A program made the translations under genes and the position numbers. The notes beneath the pieces are model-generated. The model ran no database searches and was not told the DNA's origin. It worked only from the letters and a program-made list of their open reading frames with translations. Source: Brevundimonas sp. UBA4609 (lineage in GTDB: Bacteria > Pseudomonadota > Alphaproteobacteria > Caulobacterales > Caulobacteraceae). From it: a stretch of 21,029 bases of DNA. Where the stretch lies: contig DGIZ01000186.1 in NCBI GenBank assembly GCA_002386585.1, forward strand, positions 449-21,477. The letters run 5' to 3'. Below, piece by piece: positions 1 to 11,479 of this stretch. The first letter of the stretch is position 1; each line of letters opens with the position of its first letter.

Positions 1-519
1 ATCGACGTGCTGATCAACAACGCCGGTCTGGCGCTGGGCACGGCGACGGCGCAGGAGGCTGATCTGGCCCAGTGGCGCCAGATGATCGACACCAACATCA
101 CTGGTCTGGTGACGCTGACCCACCGCCTGCTGCCGCGCCTGATCGCGCGCAAGGGGGCGATCCTGAACATCAGTTCGGTGGCCGCGACCTATCCGTACAA
201 GGGCGGCAACGCCTATGGCGGGACCAAGGCCTTCGTGCGCCAGTTCTCGCTGGGCCTGCGTTCAGACCTGCACGGCACGGGGGTGCGCGTCACCTCCATC
301 GAGCCGGGCATGGCCGAGACGGAGTTCACCCTGGTCCGCACCGGCGGCGACCAGGCGGCGTCCGACGCCCTCTATGGCGGCGCTCAGCCCATGACCGGCG
401 AAGACATCGCCGAGACCCTGTTCTGGGTCGCGACCCTGCCGGCGCACCTGAACATCAATGCGCTGGAGCTGATGCCGGTCAGCCAGTCCTTCGCCGGCTT
501 CCAGGTGGCGCGCGCTTGA
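1..519 (+). CDS. ydfG: Short-chain dehydrogenase/reductase, YdfG-like (5' truncated)
   Basis: The frame is open from base 1, so the N-terminal Rossmann glycine motif lies outside the window. Visible are the NNAG motif (encoded at 16-27), a catalytic-serine region (NISS), the YxxxK pair in AYGGTK, and a C-terminus of the form ELMPVSQSFAG. That ending resembles E. coli YdfG, the NADP-dependent 3-hydroxy acid/L-allo-threonine dehydrogenase; this is family knowledge, and the substrate here is inferred. The classical SDR fold and cytoplasmic location are secure. The stop is 19 bp from the convergent gltB stop and no terminator hairpin is visible between them. A general SDR with another substrate is the alternative. 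Confidence 0.85.
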   Translation: MDVLINNAGLALGTATAQEADLAQWRQMIDTNITGLVTLTHRLLPRLIARKGAILNISSVAATYPYKGGNAYGGTKAFVRQFSLGLRSDLHGTGVRVTSIEPGMAETEFTLVRTGGDQAASDALYGGAQPMTGEDIAETLFWVATLPAHLNINALELMPVSQSFAGFQVARA

Positions 520-538
520 CCCGACGGGGGGAATGACG

Positions 539-5061
<4,523 letters not shown>

Positions 5062-5065
<4 letters not shown>

Positions 5066-6495
5066 GCCGCGGCTTCCTCGGTGCGCGCGCGCAGATAACG
5101 GTCGATTTCGGCCGCAGCGTCCTGGCCGTCGCGCACGGCCCAGACGACGAGGGAGGCGCCGCGAACGGCGTCCCCGGCGGCGAACACGCCGGGCAGGGTG
5201 GTGGCGAACCCGCCGCGCGCCACCTGCAGGGTGTTCCATTTGGTCAGGCCGAGGCCCGCGTCGAACTGTTCGGCGAAGGCCTCCGGCTCGAAGCCGAGGG
5301 CCTCGATCACCAGATCGGCGGGCAGGTCGAAGTCCGAGCCGGGAACGGGGGCGATGTCGCGCCGCCCTGCGGCGGAAGCTTCGGTCAGGGCCATGCGGTG
5401 GGCGCGGACGGCGACGACGGCCTCGCCCTTGGACATCAGGGCCTTGGGCGCGCCCAGCCATTCGAAGCGGACGCCTTCCTCCTCGGCGTTCTGCACCTCG
5501 CGGGCGGAACCCGGCATGTTGTCGCGGTCGCGGCGATAGAGGCAGACGACGCTGGCGGCGCCCTGGCGGATAGCCGTGCGGACGCAGTCCATGGCCGTGT
5601 CGCCGCCGCCGACGACCACCACGTCGCGACCGGCCGCGTGGGGCGCGGAGGCATCGGCGGCGTCGCCGCAGTCGACGCGGTTCTGGGCGATCAGGAAGTC
5701 GAGCGCGGCGACGGTGTCGTTCGGACCGCGACCGGGAACGCTCAGGGTGCGGGCCTGATAGACGCCCATGGCCAGCAGGACGGCGTCGTGGCGCGCGCGC
5801 AGCTCGTCCATCGTCACATCGACGCCGACATTGGTGTTCAGCACGAACTCGACCCCGCCCTCGATCAGGCGATCGACGCGGCGCTGGACGATGCGCTTCT
5901 CCAGCTTGAAGCCGGGGATGCCGTAGGTCAGCAGGCCGCCGGAGCGGTCGTGGCGGTCATAGACGACGACAGCGTAGCCTTCGCTGCGCAGGCGATCGGC
6001 GGCGGCCAGACCGGCGGGGCCGGAGCCGACGATGGCGACGCTCTGGCCGCGTTCGGCCAGGGGACGGATGGGCTCGACCCAGCCGTTGTCGAAGGCCGCA
6101 TCGGCGATCCATGCCTCGACCGAACCGATGGTCACGCCGTCCCAGCCGGACTGCTGCAGGGTGCAGGCGCCTTCGCACAGGCGGTCCTGCGGACAGATGC
6201 GTCCGCAGATTTCCGGCATGGTCGAGGTGGCCGAGGCGACGCGCCAGGCCTCGCGCAGGTCGCCGTCCGCCGACAACGCCAGCCAGTCGGGGATGTTGTT
6301 CTGAAGCGGACAGGCGTTCTGGCAGAATGGCACGCCGCAGTCGGTGCAGCGCGACGCCTGGGCTGTCCCGCGCTCGGCGGTCGGTTTGAGCGTGATTTCC
6401 GTGAAGGCGCGTACGCGCTGCTCGGCCGGCTGTTTCTCAAGCCGCCGCTGTTCAATCAGGAAACCGCCTGGGTTGGATCGTCCGCCTTTTTGCAT
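5062..6495 (-). CDS. gltD: Glutamate synthase [NADPH] small (beta) subunit
   Basis: A 477-residue protein, typical of GltD. It takes electrons from NADPH through FAD and iron-sulfur clusters and passes them to GltB. Cysteines 50, 53, 58 and 62, and 97, 101, 107 and 111, form the two N-terminal 4Fe-4S cysteine groups. A FAD-binding GSGPAG motif sits at about 157-162, and a second dinucleotide motif, GGGDTAMD, for NADPH follows in the second half. gltD is the first gene of the pair, the reverse of the E. coli gltB-gltD order. The ATG at 6495 has only a poor ribosome-binding sequence (GAGCGG immediately before it), so the exact start is slightly uncertain. The first conserved residues begin soon afterwards. 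Confidence 0.95.
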
Positions 6496-6712
6496 CCGCT
6501 CATTAAACGGTGTGGCGAGGCGAGTGACAAAATATTTTTTCTCAAACTGGCTAAAAATGTAATCAACTGGAATATTTTCCCCCTAATTTGTTATCCTAAA
6601 GCAGCAATGGACCTTTCTGTGGTGTGCGATGCAGTGGGTTTTGTGAGCGTCGCTCAGGGCGCGCAACGCGTCTCGCCGGAGCGTATCCCACGAAGCGGTC
6701 GCGAAAGTCGGG
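6496..6712 (-). promoter_or_regulatory. AT-rich leader/promoter region of gltD-gltB
   Basis: This 217-bp gap separates the dctD stop from the gltD start, both on the minus strand. Positions about 6530-6605 are strikingly AT-rich against the surrounding GC-rich coding DNA, as expected for a promoter and leader. I cannot assign a convincing -35/-10 pair or a sigma-54 -24/-12 box. A perfect DNA dyad, TGAGCG-T-CGCTCA, lies at 6644-6656 and could be an operator, but its centre is too short to form an RNA hairpin. No T-tract terminator for dctD is visible on the minus strand. A promoter role is inferred from composition and position only. Confidence 0.45.
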
Positions 6713-8047
6713 CTAGCGATAGTCCGCCGGATCGATGTTGAGGCGCTTGAACTTGCCGTAAAGCGTCTTCCTGGGCGTCGCCAGGCGGGCGATGACCTCG
6801 GAGACGTTGCCCCTGGCGGCCTGCAAGGCTTCGCGGATCAGAGCGGCCTCGAAGGCATCCACCCGATCTGTGAGACTTTGAGGCGACGGCGTCGCGGCGG
6901 GTTCGACATCCGGGGCGTTGACCAGGGTGCTGAGGGCGAAATTGCGCAACTCCCGCACATTGCCGGGCCAGCTATGCTCCATCAGGTGTCGGCGAATGGG
7001 GTCGGATACGGCGTAGGCGTCCATCTCTGCCCCCTGCTTTCGATCCGCCAGGAAATGCGCGAACAGCGGCAGGATATCCTCTCGTCGTTCGCGCAGCGGG
7101 GGCATCCGCAAACGCACGACGTTCAGGCGATAGAACAGGTCGGATCGGAAAGCGCCCTCTCGAGCCGCGCCTTCCAGATCGCGTTTCGAAGCGGCGATGA
7201 CCCGGATATCGACAGGATAGGGCTCGCCGCCCGGCGTCAGGGTGCGTTCCTCGAGGACGCGCAACAGCTTGACCTGGACGCCGGGGCTCATGCTGTCGAT
7301 CTCGTCAAGGAACAGCGTGCCTTTGTCCGCCGCCTCGATCCGGCCGACCTGGGCGGTGCGACGATAGCCGGAGCCGTCCAGCGTCTGGCCGAACAGCTCG
7401 ACCTCGGCGAAGTGATCGGGGATGGCGCCGCAGTTGACCGGTACGAAGCTCTTGCCGCGACGCTTGCTGAGGCGGTGCAGGGTCAGGGCCGCCAACTCCT
7501 TGCCGGTGCCGGTTTCCCCTTCGACCAGAACGTCCAGATCCGATGCGGCGATGCGGGCGATGGCCTCGCGCAGGGCGACCATGGCGGCGCTTTCGCCGAT
7601 CAGCAGGGCGTTGGCGTGGGCGGCGGCTTCCGTCGCCGCGCGGAGCGCGCGATGCGCCAGGGCGCGGGTCCGATAGTCCTGCGCCTGATTCACGGCGTTG
7701 ATCAGCCGATCCATGGCGAAGGGTTTGGTCAGAAAATCGAAGGCGCCGTCCTGCAGCGCCTGAACCGCCATCGGAACATCGGCGTGCCCGCTGATCAGAA
7801 TGACGGGAATCTGCGAATCCAGTTCGCGAATGCGCGAGAACAGCTCCAGTCCGTCCATGCCCGGCATGCGGATGTCGGACACCACCACGCCGCGGAACTG
7901 AGGCGTCAGGGCGGCCAGGGCCTGGGCGGCGTCAGGCAGGGCCTGAACGACGATGGATTCAAGATCCAGCGCGTCGACGATCGCGCGCCGCAACTCGGCG
8001 TCATCCTCGATGAACAGAACCGAGGGGGGAGTTTCCGGAGTCGTCAT
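6713..8047 (-). CDS. dctD: DctD/MifR-type NtrC-family response regulator lacking GAFTGA
   Basis: A 444-residue three-domain regulator. The receiver domain (about 8-125) has acidic residues E14-D15-D16, phospho-acceptor D58 and K108. The AAA+ domain (about 147-375) has Walker A GETGTGKE at 177-184, Walker B GTLFLDEI at 243-250, an arginine-finger segment near FRSDLFYRLN, and sensor II GNVREL. A Fis-type helix-turn-helix (about 397-435) ends the protein. ELFG (217-220) should be followed by the GAFTGA loop, but residues 221-230 read QTLDGSGYRR at the same length. That loop contacts sigma-54, so ordinary sigma-54 activation is doubtful. Its ATG overlaps the dctB stop by four bases, making one two-component unit. 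It is probably DctD or MifR-like, controlling uptake of C4 or C5 dicarboxylates. The symbol is by similarity. Confidence 0.92.
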   Translation of the reverse strand: MTTPETPPSVLFIEDDAELRRAIVDALDLESIVVQALPDAAQALAALTPQFRGVVVSDIRMPGMDGLELFSRIRELDSQIPVILISGHADVPMAVQALQDGAFDFLTKPFAMDRLINAVNQAQDYRTRALAHRALRAATEAAAHANALLIGESAAMVALREAIARIAASDLDVLVEGETGTGKELAALTLHRLSKRRGKSFVPVNCGAIPDHFAEVELFGQTLDGSGYRRTAQVGRIEAADKGTLFLDEIDSMSPGVQVKLLRVLEERTLTPGGEPYPVDIRVIAASKRDLEGAAREGAFRSDLFYRLNVVRLRMPPLRERREDILPLFAHFLADRKQGAEMDAYAVSDPIRRHLMEHSWPGNVRELRNFALSTLVNAPDVEPAATPSPQSLTDRVDAFEAALIREALQAARGNVSEVIARLATPRKTLYGKFKRLNIDPADYR

Positions 8048-9855
8048 GCGCGTCTCAATCGAACACGAAACGCAGCGCCGCCCAAGGGCGAAGCCGCCAG
8101 GGAAAGGGAACCGCCGAACTCACGGGCGATGTCTCGGGCGATGCCGAGGCCGAGGCCCAGTCCAGTCGGCTTGCTGGTGACGAAAGGCGTGAAGAGGGAC
8201 CCCGCCAGCTCGGGAGAGACGCCTGGACCGTTGTCGGCGATGACAATGGAAACATCCTCTTCGCCGATCTCCATGACGACGGCGATGGTCGGGTCGGGCC
8301 GATCCTGCAAGGCGTCGGTCGCATTCTGGATCAGGTTGATGAAGATCTGCTCCAGCCGCATCTTGTCGGCGCAGACTCGCAGAGTCTCCACAGGCGGGGT
8401 CCAGTCCAGGCGAACGCCGGCCGTGCGTAAACGGTCGCCGATCAGCAGCAGGGCGCCGTCCAGCGCCTCGTTCAGGCTGACCTCGTCCACCAGCGGGGTC
8501 CGCTTGCGTGAAAAGGAGCGCAGCTCCGTCGTGATCCGCGCGACGCGGTCGGTCAGGTCGACAATGGACGCCAGATCGTCCTGAACCTTGGCGATGCTGC
8601 CGCGCTGCAGATAGCGCGCGCCGTTTTCGGCGAAGGCGCGGATCGCGGCGATCGGCTGGTTGATCTCGTGGGCGACGCCGGCCGTGACCTGGCCGATCAG
8701 GCCGAGGCGGTTGGCCTGAGCCAGTTCTTCGCTGGCGGCGCGCCACCGACGGTCGGCCGCCAGGCGCCCTTGTGATTCCTCGCGCAGGCGGCGATTGGCG
8801 TCGCGCAATTCGCTGGTGCGCGCATCGACTTCCTCCTCCAGGGCCTGACGGGCGCGAACCTGGGCCAGGCGGCCCATGTGGATGCGCCAATAGGCGGCGA
8901 AGGCCATGACGGCGGCGGCCAGGACGGCGAAGACGACCAGGCGGGCCTGGAGGTTGGCGCTCCTGTAGGCCGGCTCCAGCGAAGCCACATGCAGCAGGGA
9001 TGCGCCTTCGATGGCGGCAGCCGTTCTCGACGAACGAAAGCGGCCTTCCGCATCGGCCATGCTCAGGTCTCCGTCTCTATTCTGCATGAACCGGAGCGGC
9101 GACAGCGGCAGGGAGGCGAACTGAAGGGCGCTGCGGATGCCCTGATGATCTTCAGGCGTCAGCGGGCGTGTGGCGCGAAATCGCCAGGGGTCGTGGTCGG
9201 TGATGATGACGACGCCGCGAGGATCGACGACCAGGGTGTGCTCGGCCGTTCCGCTCCATTGCGCTTCCAGATCGGCGAAATCGATTTTGACGACGATGAC
9301 GCCCAGGGTTCGAGCACCGTCGTCGATCCTGCGGGCGATGAAGAAGCCTGGACGCCCGGTGACCGAGCCGACCGCAAAGAGTTCGGCCTCCCCATGGGCC
9401 ATGGCGTTGAGGAAGTAGGGGCGATAGCTGAAATTCTGTCCGACGAAGCTGCCGGGCTCGTTCCAGTTGTTCGCCGCCAGCGTCAGGCCGTTCGGCGCGA
9501 TGACATAGATGGCGGCCGCGTCGGTCCGCTCCGCCAGCAGCTCCAGCTTGCCGTTCAGGCGCGCCACGGAATCGGGACGGGCGTCGCTGAGCACGGCGTG
9601 GACGTCGGGGTATTCGCTCAGCACCAGGGGAAGAAGGCGGAACTTCTGGAGGGCGCCGGCCAGTTGGCGCGCGCGCTTGTCCGCCTGCTCGGCGGCGGCG
9701 GCGTCCGTCGCCAGCCGGGCCTGGCGCGCAGCCCAGTAGGCGCCGCTCCAGACCGCCAGTCCGCAGCCCAGGATGAGGCTGGCCGCCACCAGCGTCAGCA
9801 TGCGGTGTCGCGGCTGCAGGGCGTTTCGCACGGAACTGTGTGGTTTGCGGGACAA
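8044..9855 (-). CDS. dctB: DctB/MifS-type C4/C5-dicarboxylate sensor histidine kinase
   Basis: A 603-residue membrane kinase. Transmembrane segments lie at about 19-38 and 305-323 and enclose a periplasmic double-PAS (PDC) sensor carrying the SYRPYF element at 143-148, typical of DctB proteins. A coiled-coil linker (about 330-380) follows. The HisKA box GVAHEINQP holds phospho-acceptor His396, and the ATPase domain has NLIQNATDAL (508-517), DNGPG (541-545) and GLGLGLG boxes. It should sense a periplasmic dicarboxylate and phosphorylate the adjacent DctD. The start is uncertain. The first in-frame start is a TTG at 9855 with no clear Shine-Dalgarno, the ATG just upstream is followed at once by TGA, and GTG (codon 9) and ATG (codon 19) are alternatives. 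It is divergent from the KgtP-like permease gene. Confidence 0.92.
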   Translation of the reverse strand: MSRKPHSSVRNALQPRHRMLTLVAASLILGCGLAVWSGAYWAARQARLATDAAAAEQADKRARQLAGALQKFRLLPLVLSEYPDVHAVLSDARPDSVARLNGKLELLAERTDAAAIYVIAPNGLTLAANNWNEPGSFVGQNFSYRPYFLNAMAHGEAELFAVGSVTGRPGFFIARRIDDGARTLGVIVVKIDFADLEAQWSGTAEHTLVVDPRGVVIITDHDPWRFRATRPLTPEDHQGIRSALQFASLPLSPLRFMQNRDGDLSMADAEGRFRSSRTAAAIEGASLLHVASLEPAYRSANLQARLVVFAVLAAAVMAFAAYWRIHMGRLAQVRARQALEEEVDARTSELRDANRRLREESQGRLAADRRWRAASEELAQANRLGLIGQVTAGVAHEINQPIAAIRAFAENGARYLQRGSIAKVQDDLASIVDLTDRVARITTELRSFSRKRTPLVDEVSLNEALDGALLLIGDRLRTAGVRLDWTPPVETLRVCADKMRLEQIFINLIQNATDALQDRPDPTIAVVMEIGEEDVSIVIADNGPGVSPELAGSLFTPFVTSKPTGLGLGLGIARDIAREFGGSLSLAASPLGGAAFRVRLRRA

Positions 9856-10110
9856 AAGGCGGTCTCACATGGGCGGTTTTCGGCACGCCGGAGCGGCGCG
9901 GGATCGGGACGAGACAGGCGTTAAAGTGAAGAAAAACATCGTGTTGTGAAGTTTTCGCGCGACTGCGTTGCCGCTCCGATCATCCCCATGACTATCATTC
10001 TTCATCGAGCCGTCGCAGAGCGGTTTAAGGGATTGGGGGCGCGGATATGTCAGATTTGATGAGCCGGGATCACTTCGATTGCAAGAATAGATTCTCCCGG
10101 AGTCGGTGAT
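9856..10110. promoter_or_regulatory. Divergent dctB / kgtP control region
   Basis: This 255-bp region lies between the start codons of dctB (minus) and the permease (plus), so it should hold promoters for both directions. A loose sigma-70-like pair on the plus strand is TTGCCG at 9968-9973 and TATCAT at 9993-9998, with a long 19-bp spacer. I found no good TGGCAC-N5-TTGC sigma-54 promoter. The only GG-N10-GC match near the permease (10029-10042) has poor flanking bases. A GGAG Shine-Dalgarno at 10099-10102 serves the permease ATG. The region's role is inferred from gene orientation; the individual boxes are weak. Confidence 0.5.
9926..9951. promoter_or_regulatory. Candidate regulator site: two GTGAAG repeats around a small dyad
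   Basis: GTGAAG occurs at 9926-9931 and again at 9946-9951, exactly 20 bp apart, about two helical turns. Between them lies the dyad AACA-TCG-TGTT at 9935-9945. The spot is in the divergent control region, upstream of both genes, where DctD would be expected to bind. The motifs are short and could be chance; I know of no consensus that they match. Confidence 0.22.
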
Positions 10111-11394
10111 ATGTCTTCAATGACTAACGCGCGCCGCCTCAAGAACATCATAGGCGGATCAACAGGCAATCTAGTCGAGTGGTTTGACTGGTATGCCTAT
10201 GCTGCGTTCGCGCTTTATTTTGCGCCGATCTTTTTCCCGAGTGATGATGGAACGGCCCAACTTCTGGGCGCCGCAGCCGTTTTTGCGGTCGGTTTCCTGA
10301 TGCGGCCCATCGGCGCCTGGATCATGGGCGTCTACGCCGACAGACGAGGCCGCAAGGCCGGCCTGACCTTGTCGGTCACCCTGATGTGCGCCGGCTCCCT
10401 GCTGATCGGCTGCACGCCGGGGTACGCCCAGATCGGCATCGCCGCGCCGGCCCTGCTGCTGGTCGCCCGGCTGTTGCAGGGCGTCAGCGTCGGCGGAGAA
10501 TACGGTTCTTCGGCCACCTACCTGTCCGAGATGGCGACGGCCAAGAACCGCGGCTTCTGGTCCAGTTTCCAGTATGTGACCCTGATTTCCGGCCAGCTTC
10601 TGGCCCTGCTGTTGCTCATCGTCCTGCAGGCGACGATGACGGATGAGGCGCTGAGCGCCTGGGGCTGGCGCATTCCCTTCTTCGTCGGGGCGGGCCTGGC
10701 CGTGGTGGTGTTCTGGCTGCGCCGGGGTCTGGACGAGACCAACGCCTTCAAGGCGGAAGACACCCGCGCCGCGCCGAAATCCAGCGCCATGCTGCTGATC
10801 CTCAAGCACCCGAAGGAAGCGCTTCTGGTGATGGGGCTGACGGCCGGCGGCACGCTCGCCTTCTATACCTACACCACCTATCTGCAGAAATTCCTGGTCA
10901 ACACGTCGGGCTTTTCCAAGGACGCGGCCACCCAGATCAGCGCTGCGGCCCTCCTGGTCTTCATGCTGCTGCAGCCCGTCGTCGGAGCCTTGTCGGACCG
11001 GATCGGGCGGCGGCCGGTGATGATCGCCTTCGGCGTGCTGGGCGTGCTCTTCACCGTGCCGATCATGTCGGCCCTGGCCACGGTGAACAGCGCGCCGGCG
11101 GCCTTCGCCCTGGCTCTTGCGGCCCTGGTGATCGTGTCCGGCTACACCGCCATCAACGCCGTGGTGAAGGCCGAACTGTTCCCGGCGCATGTGCGGGCCC
11201 TGGGCGTGGCCCTGCCCTACGCCATCGCCAACGCTCTATTCGGCGGCACGGCCGAGTACGCTGCTCTGTGGTTCAAGTCACAGAATAACGAGAGCGCCTA
11301 CTTTTGGTATGTGACGGTCATGATCGGCATATCGCTCATCGTTTTTGTTTTCATGAGAGATACTAAACATAATAGCATGATTACTCACGATTGA
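10111..11394 (+). CDS. kgtP: KgtP-like dicarboxylate/2-oxoglutarate:H+ symporter (MFS, MHS family)
   Basis: A 427-residue, 12-helix major facilitator protein of the inner membrane. The opening GNLVEWFDWYAY segment and the loop 2-3 motif DRRGRK are hallmarks of the metabolite:H+ symporter subfamily, as is RLLQGVSVGGEYGSSATYLSE in the middle of the N-terminal half. KgtP of this family imports 2-oxoglutarate. A GGAG lies 8 nt before the ATG. Its position, divergent from a DctB/DctD pair, resembles the Pseudomonas MifS-MifR/2-oxoglutarate transporter arrangement and supports a C5- or C4-dicarboxylate substrate. Other MHS substrates such as citrate, shikimate or proline/betaine cannot be excluded. 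The first and last roughly 100 bp are more AT-rich, with codons such as ATA and AGA, than the GC-rich middle. The next gene follows after 85 bp on the same strand. Confidence 0.87.
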   Translation: MSSMTNARRLKNIIGGSTGNLVEWFDWYAYAAFALYFAPIFFPSDDGTAQLLGAAAVFAVGFLMRPIGAWIMGVYADRRGRKAGLTLSVTLMCAGSLLIGCTPGYAQIGIAAPALLLVARLLQGVSVGGEYGSSATYLSEMATAKNRGFWSSFQYVTLISGQLLALLLLIVLQATMTDEALSAWGWRIPFFVGAGLAVVVFWLRRGLDETNAFKAEDTRAAPKSSAMLLILKHPKEALLVMGLTAGGTLAFYTYTTYLQKFLVNTSGFSKDAATQISAAALLVFMLLQPVVGALSDRIGRRPVMIAFGVLGVLFTVPIMSALATVNSAPAAFALALAALVIVSGYTAINAVVKAELFPAHVRALGVALPYAIANALFGGTAEYAALWFKSQNNESAYFWYVTVMIGISLIVFVFMRDTKHNSMITHD

Positions 11395-11479
11395 AATCAG
11401 TATTAGCGAGCGTAATCACAAAAACCCGGCTGCGCAGCGAGGGGCTGTAACGCAAGTCTGGAGTGGGAGGGACTGAGCG

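Noticed and set aside
5066..5461. N-terminal extension of gltB
   Set aside because: The frame is open but overlaps gltD in another frame and is arginine-rich noise; the family N-terminus starts at 5065.
10029..10042. GG-N10-GC spacing resembling a sigma-54 promoter before the permease gene
   Set aside because: Only the two dinucleotides match; the CAC and TT positions of the consensus are missing, and such spacing is common by chance in GC-rich DNA.
10064..10100. Inverted repeat CCGGGA/TCCCGG overlapping the permease Shine-Dalgarno
   Set aside because: A 6-bp stem with a 25-nt loop is weak; it could mask the ribosome site but is not distinguishable from chance.
11421..11443. Hairpin after the permease gene resembling a terminator
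   Set aside because: The stem is interrupted, and the A-run lies before it on the plus strand, so the T-run would follow only on the minus strand, where no gene ends.
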